From NCBI RefSeq assembly GCF_020360975.1, contig NW_025408667.1:11532001-11596000 (forward strand): a stretch of DNA of 64,000 nucleotides, in the 5' to 3' direction. The notes beneath the pieces are model-generated. The model was not told the origin of the DNA and did no database searches. It worked only from the letters and a program-made list of their open reading frames with translations. The position numbers and the translations under genes are program-made. This document shows, piece after piece, positions 52,525 through 61,849 of this stretch (the stretch's first letter is position 1; each line of letters opens with the position of its first letter). Source of the stretch: Hirsutella rhossiliensis (Eukaryota > Ascomycota > Sordariomycetes > Hypocreales > Ophiocordycipitaceae).

Positions 52525-52640
52525 CTATTTCGGTCAGCAGATGTAGTCTAACCTGGCGGTAGACTTACCCGGAGCCGCCGAGGCCCGAGAGCCAGAAATC
52601 AACTTGAATCTATATTGCAGCATGTTGGCTTCACCGACGA
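52525..52640 (-). pseudogene. NB-ARC (NLR) fragment, copy 2, P-loop exon only
   Basis: FWLSGLGGSG then GTAAGT...ATAG (about 45 nt) then KT-coding bases. The intact P-loop glycines and a splice-able intron make this the less decayed copy of the junction, but only one exon is left because the homology stops 20 bp before Copia-2. Confidence 0.65.
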
Positions 52641-54033
52641 TGCGCTCCGCTCAGTAAACAGGCGATGAGATCAGGTTATGGATTCAGCGCGGCGGCTTCA
52701 ACCGTCCGCAGCTAGGCATCCACTCAAGACCACGCCGCGAGTCGTTTGAGGGGAAGCATCGCAGCTACTGACACCGGACACCACGTGAAGGTCTGCTGCT
52801 TCGTCCTTCTGCTTTGCGAGGCAGCATCCGGTGTGCTCACCGGAGGCTAGGGTCTAAGCACCAGCAGGGCATGAAAGCTCCTGGCAGGTGTAAACCCACG
52901 CAGCAGGGCATTAGCTCCGGCAGGGCATGACAGCTCTCCGCAGGGCATGAGCTCCTGGACTGCGGTAATGGCCGAAGCACTCATGGGCTCTAGCAAGGTG
53001 CAGAGGCACCTCGCAGGACACGAGTTCTGGACAGTCGTGAGAGCCGAAGCGCCTTTAGCTCCATCAAGGTGCAGAGGCACCTCGGGACATGAGCTAATGG
53101 ACAGCCTTGAGGCCGAAGCGCTTATGGGCTCTAGCAAGGTGCAGAGGCACCTCGCAGGACACGAGTTTTGCACAGTCGTGAGAGCCGAAGCGCCTTTAGC
53201 TCCATCAAGGTGCAAATGCACCTCGGGATACGAGCTAATGGACAGCCATGAGGGCCGAGGAGCATGAGCTCCTCGACAACCCTGAGGAAGGAGAATCAGG
53301 AGACGGAGAGGGCGCCGATGCCGATATTAATACCATGCTTCGTGGCCGCCCCATCCGTCGCAGTCGCTTCCTCTCGGCGAGTCCATTTGTGGCTCTGCCA
53401 GAATTCTGACCAACTCTGTGCCCGCGCATGACTGAGGCGGCGCGAGGCAGACATAGAAAGCGCAAAAACGGCCCCTCTCCCCCGCCCAACGCCGTCGGCT
53501 TTTTCGAGGCACCCCCATCAATCACCGCGTCCTAGGGAGGCGCTCCGTCCAATTTTTCACGTGGTCGTCCGGTTCGTGACATGCAGATCGCTGATGTGGA
53601 GCTTGTACGCATATGCATATGGCAGGGGCATGCGTCGTCCAATTCTTGACATCACTGTGGCAGGGGCATACGTAGTCCAATTCTCGACATTCAGATTACT
53701 GTGTCAGGATCGTGCGTTGTCCCGTTCTTCGCGTGGCCATTGAGCCGCAGCTGAACGTCGGTTTCTTGACGCCGTTTGGTGGCATCTCTCGCTACCGTGT
53801 CGTCCGCTTCCTGACGTGATGTGGAGCTTGTAAGCGGATGCAGTGACAGGGGCCCACTTCGTCCGATTCTTGCCGTGCAGATCACTAGTGCGGGGTAAAG
53901 TAAGGTGCTGGCGCGTCCAAAGGCGTGGCCATGTGATCCAGACGAGCAGATCACGCATGCGGATGCAAGTCCAAATTGGGCACAGCAACACGACGTCATG
54001 GGGAGCCACTTAGCCGTTTGCGTGCGCATTCAG
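52525..54033 (+). repeat. Segmental duplication, copy B (pairs with 25567-27045)
   Basis: Colinear with copy A. The left end carries the NB-ARC P-loop exon on the - strand (IQVDFWLSGLGGSG, about 52576-52620) followed by a ~45-nt intron and a few bases of the next exon, then ends near the Copia-2 target site. The tandem repeats (about 52928-53250), the 53-codon ORF (53248-53409) and the CCAATTCTTGACAT-like tail are all kept. The right end diverges after GTGCGCATTC. Confidence 0.9.
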
Positions 54034-54213
54034 GACTCCGACCCCCTAGGCATCCTGTACGCCCGCGCTATCCGTCCTGTACCTAAGTCGAATTGGGTAG
54101 GGCGCTAGGATTGGGCGCGACCAAATTTTGGTGGCATTCACCGCTAACACAACGTATCTCACGATCACTCACGCCTATTCTCAATACATCTTCAAGCAAG
54201 CTAGAAAGTGAAG
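54034..54213. other. Spacer before MULE-1
   Basis: No gene. Inverted-repeat ends for MULE-1 were searched for here and near 56300-56900 without success. Confidence 0.4.
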
Positions 54214-56012
54214 CTATTCACACGGATCCTCTAGGTGCCACACCTGCTCGTACGGGTGTAGGTTTCCAATGCCCCGTGGCCGCCCTGGCGAGCGTTGTGG
54301 CTGGCCTGCATGTACCATATGATTTGGCTGCAAACTTGGGGGCTGTGAGAATCCCCCAGAGACTGACGGTAGGTTAGCTACGGGCGCCAGTGTGATGCCT
54401 CGAGGGCGCCCGTGATGGCCTCGTCGTGAGCCTCCATTTGGTAGCGGCCGCGGCTCGTATTCCTCAAATGCAGAGGGCAGTCGCCTCATACTACTAGCTA
54501 CAGCCTTAGACCGCCCGAAGGTCTGTGGTTGTGTATATGTACGCGGCTGTATAGGTGTTTGTAAGATCGTGATGTCCGCTTGTGGTGTTGATAGTGGCAG
54601 CGGCTCCGGCTGCGGCTGCGGTGTTGACCTCACTTGTGTGCCCGGGACGATGCCAAGGTGACTGCGAATAGCTTCAAGTGTAGCCATGACTGTAGCGAGG
54701 TTAGCTGTTGGCGTTGCTGCTGGTGTATTTGTAGCCCGACTACCACGAGCCTGCCTTTGGGGTAGCTGTGATGCCTGTGATGCCTGTGATGCCTGTGATG
54801 CCTGTGATGCCTGTGATGCTTGTGGTGGCCGTGATGCTGCTTGCGCTACTTGAGGCTGTGGTTGTGGCATCGTGATAGCTGCATTAGCTAGTATGCGGCG
54901 TCGGGGAATCACACGAGGATCACGAATTCGTCGGTATGGGTCCGTCTCTGCCTATTTAATAGCCTATTAGTATAAATGTGAGGCTATCACAAGATTGAAC
55001 GTACCAAGTCCCGGCTAAGAAGCCAGTGGTTATCCCATAAGGCTAGAGGAAGGGGGGCTGTAGCGATAACGCGGCGGTGGTTGCCTTCGCCTTCAACCTC
55101 GAGGAACGAGGCTATCACATGCCTACAAGGCAGACCGTATTGTTGTGTGAAGCTATTCATACAAGCTCCCAGTGGGTGTTCCACTGGCTTTAAGAGGGCA
55201 GCCGTGGCGGCTCGTACTTGTGTTCGTACAAGCTCGAGGCTTTTATGTGATGCTTTCTCAATGACTTCATGATAAAGTGGCAGCCGGAACGGGTCAAGGG
55301 TGCGGCGGGCTTCTCGCTCGACTGTACGATCGTGATGTGCCTCTGTTGTTGACCGTTAGAGGCACAAAGCGTGATAAAGCTCGAGCAAATTCGACTGGCC
55401 ATTCCGTATGAAGCTACGAGAGCTTGAGTGAAGGGATTCACAAGGGGAAGTTGTTGTATGACCCCAATTGCGATAGAATCGTACCCAAGGCTGTGCCCAT
55501 TGCCTCCGTTGGGGAAGATAGGTATTCTCAACGATTTGAAGCAGCCGCTGCTGCTCAGAAAGGTCGGTCTTGATGCCTTCCCATCGCGTGTTAAATTCCT
55601 CGTCGTTTGGGGCATACATTAGAGTCTTGAATGCCTTGAGGAAGTCCGAGGGGCTGACTTTGGCGGCACCTTGGCGCCGCCAACGGCCAGGATCGTGGCC
55701 TGCCTCAGCTGCTTCCTGTAGAATAGGTCTTTCGTCGCCATCGTCGTTGAAGTCGCCAACCCAGAGTCGTTTAGAGTGCTTCATGATGTTCTTATTGATG
55801 TGCCACGTACAGAGCTGTAGTTGTGTTCCCGGGAAGGCAGTTGCGAGGGCTGCGCGTGCGGCTGCATCATAGTCAGTCGACATTGTCCAGCCTATACGAT
55901 CCTGGCTAGTTCTCCACAACCGCAGACGGGTGCCTTTGGTTGAGTTAACAACCGTCGCCCAACGCCAAGGCGACGCCTGCGGACTGTTTCCGGGCGGCCG
56001 TGGCGTGATCAA
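54214..56012 (-). pseudogene. MULE-1 transposase: DDE end, SWIM finger, Gln/Pro-rich tail
   Basis: The catalytic region reads IGWTMSTDYDAAARAALATA and TQLQLCTWHINKNIMKHSKR (about 55780-55880), matching the second Asp block and the C/H helix of MULE transposases. TTTSPCESLHSSSRSFI (about 55390) follows the shifted catalytic Glu region. The SWIM-type finger QYGLPCRHVIASF lies at about 55090-55130. An intron (54952-55004, GTACGT...ATAG) joins SRDL to AETDPYRRIRDPRVIPRRR. The tail has six QAS repeats (about 54770-54825) and two GRPRGI AT-hook-like motifs. The first catalytic Asp block and the FAR1 domain are missing, and a frameshift sits near 55360. Confidence 0.8.
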
Positions 56013-56300
56013 CGGGTAAGACGCACATGTATGATCTCAAGCATATGCCGAGACGCCCCAGCGTGCCTGTCCCTACGATAAGCGCACCCCAGAGCGGCAC
56101 ACGGAGACCCCGCGTCTCCCACCTTCCCTTCCAAGTCATCCTCCGTCTCCTGTACAGCTTCTGTACAACAGTTGCAACTAATAACATTTCGTAGGGTTAT
56201 AGAACGGCTGCAACAAGACAAAGGGTAGGAAAGCTGCTTCCAGCTATCCCTGGCAGACATGTGTGGTGTGAGTACAGACGTTATCATCGCTCTAGTGTGC
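54214..56300 (-). mobile_element. MULE-1, decayed Mutator-like element
   Basis: Holds the coding remains of a MULE transposase on the - strand (54214-56012). No inverted repeats or target duplication could be defined, so the limits are those of recognisable coding sequence plus the uncharacterised stretch to about 56300. Confidence 0.6.
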
Positions 56301-57139
56301 AAGGCATCGCACTATAGCTGAAGCGCGCTCCTAATCTTTACGTCGTTTTAGATGGATTCCACTCTTTACGTGGGCTCTGGTATCATCGAGCTTCGGCTTG
56401 ACACCTTCTCGGGATGGCTGCCCCCGGTTGCTTCTTCCATGGGGGTCTGCGGCGGAGGCGCTTGATGTGCACAATCAGTCGTCGCTATACTCGAAGCTGG
56501 GACGGCGCGCATGCACTACTGCTGCTGTCCTCAAGACAACTACAGCTACTTCTGGCTGAAGCTGGGGCTCATCAGGAGCGCACTCTATTCCTGATGCTCA
56601 CAATAAGCCGAAAATCGTGGCTGCTGTGTGCGCAAGTGCCGCCTTGATCTGGTTCCAACGCACCAGCGTCACGGCGAGCATCATCATTACGCGAGCCATT
56701 AACGACCGATCGAGAGCTACACTAGTGAGTTGACGGTACCAAAAGCTACTTGGCCGTTGGCTGAAAGTGGCCGTTTATGAGTCATGCCGGGTTGCACTGG
56801 TCGTGCTTTTCTGTGTCTGTTTTGGCTTCTTCGGCAGTGCAGTAGTGACTTAGTACCGCTAGGTTCCCCAAAGGTACTCAATATCCCCACCGCTATCCGT
56901 ATTGTCTCATTTTGGTCCCCAGCTCTCCGTTGTGTTTGCCTGTGTGGGGACCAATCCTCTCGCTAGTCGCGGCTCTTTGTCGACTCACGTCGACGATTGA
57001 TAGAACAAAGTCAAGGCGGAAAATTACTGAAAGCCTTAAATCCGGCCTGAACATGACTGTTGATATTCCTTTGGCAAAGCTGTACACCTTCCAGCGGATG
57101 GCGAGGACGTTCTCGGGACTGAGCGGGCTGTGCCCTGCC
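56301..57139. other. Region without a recognised gene
   Basis: A - strand reading after the Helitron fragment (about 56893-57120) gives AIRWKVYSFAKGISTVMFRP and DLRLSVIFRLDFVLSIVDVS, which looks protein-like but is not recognised. Nothing else stands out. Confidence 0.35.
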
Positions 57140-57682
57140 TCAGAGCTCGTCCGGGTAGACGTGCTCGCAGCCGAGCCGCCGGTGGAGGTGCATCGCCGCC
57201 GATGCGCCGTCGCGCCCGACCCGCCGCGCGCACTCGGCGCACACCGGCACCGGCGCGCCCTCGGGGAAGCAGCTTCGGCACCCGAACGGCGACCGCCCGC
57301 CTCCCTGCGCCGCGCCGTGCCGCGACCAGCCCTCCCACGCCATCTCCCTGAGCTCCACCCTGGCCTGCTTCCGGTAGCATAGCGTGCACGTCGCGGTCGG
57401 TAGCGTGCCGGCGTCGTGGAACGCCCGGTAGAACCTCCGCACTGTCCTGACCTCCCTTTCCCGCGGCGGCACCGGCGCGCACCACGCCCGCTCGTCGGCC
57501 AGCCTCTCACCCGCCTCGAACTCCTCTTCGAGGCCCCGCAGCACGTCCGCCAGGTCCTCGGCCTGCATCTGCCTTGGCCTTGGCCGCCTCTGGTCGCCGC
57601 GACTCCGTTTTGCCTCGGTCTGTCCGCTGGCGGCGTTGCCCTTCCTCTTCTGTCTCTCTCGAGGTAGCGGGCCTCTCGTCAT
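57140..57682 (-). pseudogene. Helitron-type DUF6570 N-terminal fragment
   Basis: 180 codons from MTRGPLPRERQKRKGNAASG. A basic N-terminus leads to a zinc-binding region: CTLCYRKQ, FGCRSCFPEG and CAECARR (about 57215-57400), then HRRLGCEHVYPDEL, a block seen in Helitron-encoded DUF6570 proteins where it is followed by LSPVEEKLI-type sequence. Here a stop follows directly, and no Rep or helicase is nearby. It is GC-rich. Likely a broken Helitron gene; alternatively a captured gene of the same domain. Confidence 0.55.
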
Positions 57683-58370
57683 CCCATCTATATCCGATTA
57701 GACATCTATATATATATACCTTGGCACCGTTCATAATCCTTACCTGCGCGTTGGCCTTCTATTGCCTCGCCAGGCCCTACAGCCTCAGCCGTGTCCCCTA
57801 TAGCGCTCTCCATCGTGGCTACTGGCCGAGGCAGGATATCCCGAGGCGCCTGTTGACTTGCCGTGGGGCCTAGGGACGGCCCGGCCATGCTTGACGCGCG
57901 GCGGCCATGTCTTGCCTCGATTTCTTTGCCAACCGGGCCGCGCTTTCTCTTCTGTCTCTGTCCAGGGGGCGGCGGGCCCATCGTCGTCTCATCTACATCA
58001 CGTTAACCACCTCTCTCCGTCGACCGACCCTGGGAGCCTGCTTGGGAACTATACCGGCGCGTTGGCTTTTCATTTCTGCACTGGGCTGTGCGCCCTCGGC
58101 CGCGTCCCCCGTGGCACCCTCTGGCCCGCTCCCCGGCCGGGGCTGTATCCTCTGAAGCTGTCTTTGCCGTGCCGCCGGACCTAGGGCCGGGCCTGCCGCG
58201 CTCCATGGCTGTGTCGCTAGAGCCTCCCCCGATGTCGGCCGCGGCTGGATATCCCGGAACAGCGGCTGCTGGCTTCTGTCGATCCGCTGCTGCCTTGGCC
58301 GCCCCGGCCTCCTTCCTGCCCGGGCCGCGGCGCCTTGGCCGGAGCTTGGCGGCGTGAGGAGGAAGCCACC
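57560..58370. repeat. Diverged ~300-bp tandem segments around Helitron N-terminus
   Basis: Read on the + strand, TTTGCCTCGGTCTG..TCTTCTGTCTCTCTC (57610-57660), a similar TCTTCTGTCTCTGTCCAGG block (about 57948-57966) and CGCGTTGGCYTTYATT-like pairs (about 57748 and 58058) are arranged in the same order about 300 bp apart. On the - strand both encode RERQKRKG/GQRQKRKRG-like starts. A third, weaker block (about 58300) gives GPGRKEAGAAKAAADRQK. Confidence 0.5.
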
Positions 58371-58473
58371 CTCGCAACCCCTTCCGCGTGGGCGAAAAGC
58401 TGCTTCAGTGCAAAATTTTCTTTTGCGCGGCTTGTCTTGTAATCCTGCTCCTGCTCCCGCTCCTGCTGTGCCT

Positions 58474-59194
58474 CTAGCTCGCGGGGGCCTTGCGAGGGCC
58501 CGTCTTGTTCCCGTGGTGGTAATTGTTCTTCAAGTCCGTCAACTCGGGCTCGGGCTCCTTAATCCTGGGCGATCCGGAGCTCATGGGTATCGCGCCCGGC
58601 TTGGCCTTGGACGGCTTCTTCCACCTCATGGGCGATCCGGTGCTCATGGATATCGCGCCCGACTTGTCCTTGGACGGCTTCTCCATGTCGGCCTTGCCCT
58701 TCTTCTTGCCGCCGCCGCCGAGGAGGTTGCCGAGGGATCCGAGCACGTCGCCGAGGGCGTCGCCGCCGCCGCTCTTCTTCATGTCCTCGTTCGCCTTGGG
58801 CATGTCCTCGTCCGGCTCGGTTTGGTCGACCTCTCGCTTGTCATTCTTGATGTTGCCGTCGGCGTCGGTCGTTACGCCCTGCGACTCGCGCCCGGAGTGG
58901 CCATTGCCAAAGAAGGAAGCGCCGCGGTCGGCCGCGCCCTTGTCGTTGCTGAAGTCGCCGCCGCTCTGAGACCCGTCGTCGCCGCCGTCCTTGTCGTCGC
59001 GCTTGTGCATGTCCCTTTGCGCGCGCTCCAATGTTCATCTGCATAACGGCATGGACGAGCTGCGGCGACGACATGTGCATGAGCTCATTGACTGTCAGGT
59101 CGCCGGCGTGGGTCTCGGCGCCATTCTCCACCGGCAGGGCCAGCGCGGTGCTGGCCATGGCAGCCGCGGCGACTGCGTAGAGGTTCAACTTCAT
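58474..59194 (-). CDS. Small secreted protein, hypothetical (one apparent frameshift)
   Basis: ATG at 59194: MKLNLYAVAAAAMASTALAL is a clear signal peptide, probably cleaved near ALA-LP. The frame runs ELMHMSSPQLVHAVMQMN and then must drop one base (the T of AACATTGG, about 59027) to continue as MERAQRDMHKRDDKDGGDDG and on to the stop at 58474. The mature part is Asp/Gly/Lys-rich, with a glycine run (LGNLLGGGGKKKG) and two ~17-residue tandem repeats (KPSKDKSGAISMSTGSP and KPSKAKPGAIPMSSGSP). No cysteine pattern and no known domain. Total about 240 residues. A secreted or wall-associated effector-like protein is an inference. The shift may be a consensus error. Confidence 0.6.
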
Positions 59195-59311
59195 GATGGC
59201 GGTGTCGCGGGAAATCTTCCAATGAATGAGCCGCTTTGAGCCGAGTGAGTGCAGTTCTCTGGGCGTCGCAATGAAGTGCTGGCTTGATTCATGATGGGGC
59301 CATGGCTTCGG

Positions 59312-59323
59312 ATCGGAAACTTA
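59312..59323 (-). promoter_or_regulatory. Putative TATA box of secreted-protein gene
   Basis: GGTATATAAGTT on the - strand, about 120 bp before the ATG at 59194. Confidence 0.4.
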
Positions 59324-60351
59324 TATACCTTGGTCTCGGTCTGTCCGATTTTCCTTGTAAGACGTCTACCCGCCTCCATTGTCTTGCCAATTTGCATGGC
59401 ATTGGAGCTAACATAACCTCTCCTTGTCCCACTGCGGTCCAGTGACAGGGCTTTAGGAATTTGGACATGGCGACCTCCTCCCATGGTGATGGCTGAATTG
59501 TGAGGGTTACGCCGTAGGTGACTTGGCCTAAGTGCGTCGGAGGCCAAAGACCGCAGCTTTTGGCCTAGTAAGACACTTTCAGGTTGAACAGGCTTCTCGA
59601 GGAATGTGGCCAGGCTGCGCTACAGTAGTCTGTAACTTGCGATAGCGTGAAGACGCTAAGAAGCCGTCGCCCGGCATGGATCTGCAACGGTCATCTTTTG
59701 CTTATGTCGAAAGCTGCGCACCTTTGTTCAACTTCTCATCTACCCGTAGGCTTCCCCTGTGGGGGCCAACTAAGCGCTCGGCGCAAGCCTACGGGTAGCA
59801 AGTATTCAGATAACTGCCGGTTGACTACTGGCGATATCAGCCCACGAAGACGGATACGCAACACTGCGTCTAAATCTGTGGAATGCTTCCTGAAATCGCC
59901 AACCGGAGCTCATCGGGAAACTCGACTGAGTCTTTTCCAAGCTGATAGAGGGGACTTGTTCAAACCGGTTCCTATGACTCCTAAAGCCTTAGACCAGTTA
60001 GCTGTCCCGGACCTGGCGCGCCGCCAACGCAGAAACTATCACAAACTGACTAAGTGTCAAAGCAGCATTCCGGTCTCTTTTTTCGTTTTTGTCCTACTTC
60101 ATTAGCACTCACTCTATCAGCCAAAGCCACAAGAACGAATCGAGCTGCAGTCAAGTAAATGGCAGGGTCTTCTTGCGGCCACGCCCGGCATGTGAAGAGC
60201 CAAGGGACAATTATCTAGCAGCATGTCTCGCAATCTACTATGCAAGATGGCCATCAAGAACAGGAAACCAGCAGCCTCATCATTACTCTCTGGCTTGCCC
60301 CGACCTTGCCGAGCTGAACAGGAGCATTGTGTCGCGTGTTGGTGCGCCGTC
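59324..60351. other. Intergenic, with one inverted repeat
   Basis: CTACCCGTAGGCTT (59740-59753) and its perfect inverse AAGCCTACGGGTAG (59785-59798) are 31 bp apart. No supported gene. Confidence 0.5.
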
Positions 60352-61273
60352 TCACGCAGGCCGTAGGTTTCCTTTGATCTTGGCCAAGTCCTCTTCCGAG
60401 AAACCGAGCCCTTTGGTCACGTAGCCGTCCCATCCGCCGTATTCTCCTTCGAGGCCCTCGAACCTGACCAGAACTCGGGGCGAAGGCTGATGAGATTCCT
60501 GAAGCCGGGGGCCCTTGGGTCTGTTGTGCCCGCAGTTGACAGGGCAAAATGGAGCAGCTTCTCGCGGGCTGGCTCGGCGCCGATGCGCGAGAGCATGTAG
60601 TCCAGACAAGCAAGGCCTGCAGGCGTTCCCGCGAGGTGCTGCAGGAGACCTGCCACGACACCAGTGCGATCACGCCCCGCTGGGGTGATATGCCGGGTTA
60701 GCCCTCTCTTCCCATTCCTGCGGGTGCCGTGACTGGTCAGCTTTTTTTACTGTACCTGTGCAGTGGAAGAGGATCGGATGCGCTGGCCGGCCTCGGATAT
60801 GCTCCAGTAGAGCTCGGATTGTGGGCTGGTAGCATGAAACAATGGCTAGGTACTGCTCCCTCCAAGCTGGCCTGCCACCGTCGGCGACGAAATCGTCAAG
60901 GGTCAGGCTGGGGTATTCGCCCTGGCCATCGAGCCAGGCGTTTTCCACGCCCTCGACAACGGGATCTAGACCGTGCTCGCGCTCCACGCCCTTTTGCAGA
61001 TCAAAGATGCGGGTGACTTTGGCGGCCAGCCAGGCCAGCGCTTGGGGATCCTTGGCTGCGTAGTCTAGAGTGCCACAACGGTAGAAGCGGCCCTTGGGTA
61101 GGCGACTGCCTGGCACCACGCCCGCGTCACGAAGGTTGATGAGAGAACGAGTCGGCACAAAGGGCTATGATCCGAGTACTTTGACGATGAGCTCGGGCTG
61201 GATGGGCTCAAGCACATCGGTGGCTGCGAGCTCCTCGAGTTGGGCCAGGAAAGGATCCGCAGTGCCTGGCATT
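60352..61273 (-). pseudogene. Tyrosine/dual-specificity phosphatase (Y_phosphatase3 family), two lesions
   Basis: ATG at 61273 (MPGTADPFLAQLEELAATDV). After VKVLGS comes an in-frame TAG (about 61165), then PFVPTRSLINLRDAG, the family's N-terminal signature, and FYRCGTLDYA, TRIFDLQKGVERE. Exon 1 ends ILFHCTA; a 76-nt intron (60680-60755, GTACAG...CCCAG) joins it to GRDRTGVVAGLL, giving HCTAGRDRTG, a full CX5R active site. The C-terminus EGEYGGWDGYVTKGLGF..EEDLAKIKGNLRPA needs a +1 shift near 60455. Catalytic residues are intact, so it is either a recent pseudogene or carries sequence errors. Substrate unknown; family members include phosphotyrosine and phosphoinositide phosphatases. Confidence 0.8.
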
Positions 61274-61334
61274 TTGGTGCAAGATGGTTGCTCAGCCTGA
61301 CAGGGCTACAAAGTTGTCTTGTCTGGACTTGTCG

Positions 61335-61415
61335 GTACCCGTTGGCGGGGCCCTTCGGGAGCCACTAAGGGGTGTGTCCCCTTAGTGGCTCCCGAAGGGC
61401 CCCGCCAACGGGTAC
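61335..61415. repeat. Perfect 38-bp inverted repeat with 5-nt loop
   Basis: GTACCCGTTGGCGGGGCCCT and on to CTAAGGGG (61335-61372), loop TGTGT, exact inverse 61378-61415. It would extrude or fold as a very stable hairpin. No ORF; it lies 60 bp beyond the phosphatase 5' end. Confidence 0.9.
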
Positions 61416-61517
61416 AGTAATCGTGCCCGCCCCCACTTTAGTGGGTGAGCCAAAGCGCATCCCAACGAGGGACCTGCGGCCCGTACCCCTCGCAGTTAGG
61501 TTGCCAGCGCAAGCTTA

Positions 61518-61849
61518 GGGGGCAGTTATCCATCCACCACTTTCTACTATCCATCCACCAAGGTGGGGGCGATGAGAGTCCTGGCCGCTCTAATTGGCTA
61601 TATCCGCGCGATCTACTCTAAGTACTCTATACCTACGAGGCATCACTCCACGTTCGCTCGGGGCAAAACCCCGAGCTGCTCAGTAAATTTAGAGGGCATT
61701 TTCTCTGCTTCGGCCTGCGGCGCTTATAAGCAATTGCCAATCCGGCACAGCAGGCTGTTGTGCCGGACTTAGAGGGCTCAATTTGGTAACCCTTGGGTAG
61801 GTACTCGGTACTTCCCCTACGCAAATTTGGTGGATGGATAACTACCCCC
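61518..61849. mobile_element. MITE (332 bp), MULE-like inverted ends
   Basis: Ends GGGGGCAGTTATCCATCCACCA and its inverse TGGTGGATGGATAACTACCCCC differ at one position over 22 bp (each given here in two parts: GGGGGCAGTTA plus TCCATCCACCA). A subterminal repeat CTATCCATCCACCA follows at about 61548. No coding capacity. The first bases resemble the MULE-NA end (GGGGRTAGTTA). No clear target duplication was found. Confidence 0.7.

Noticed and set aside
58354..59046. 230-codon + strand frame opposite the secreted-protein gene
   Set aside because: The - strand has a signal peptide, a TATA box and repeats; the + frame is a GC-rich antisense shadow.
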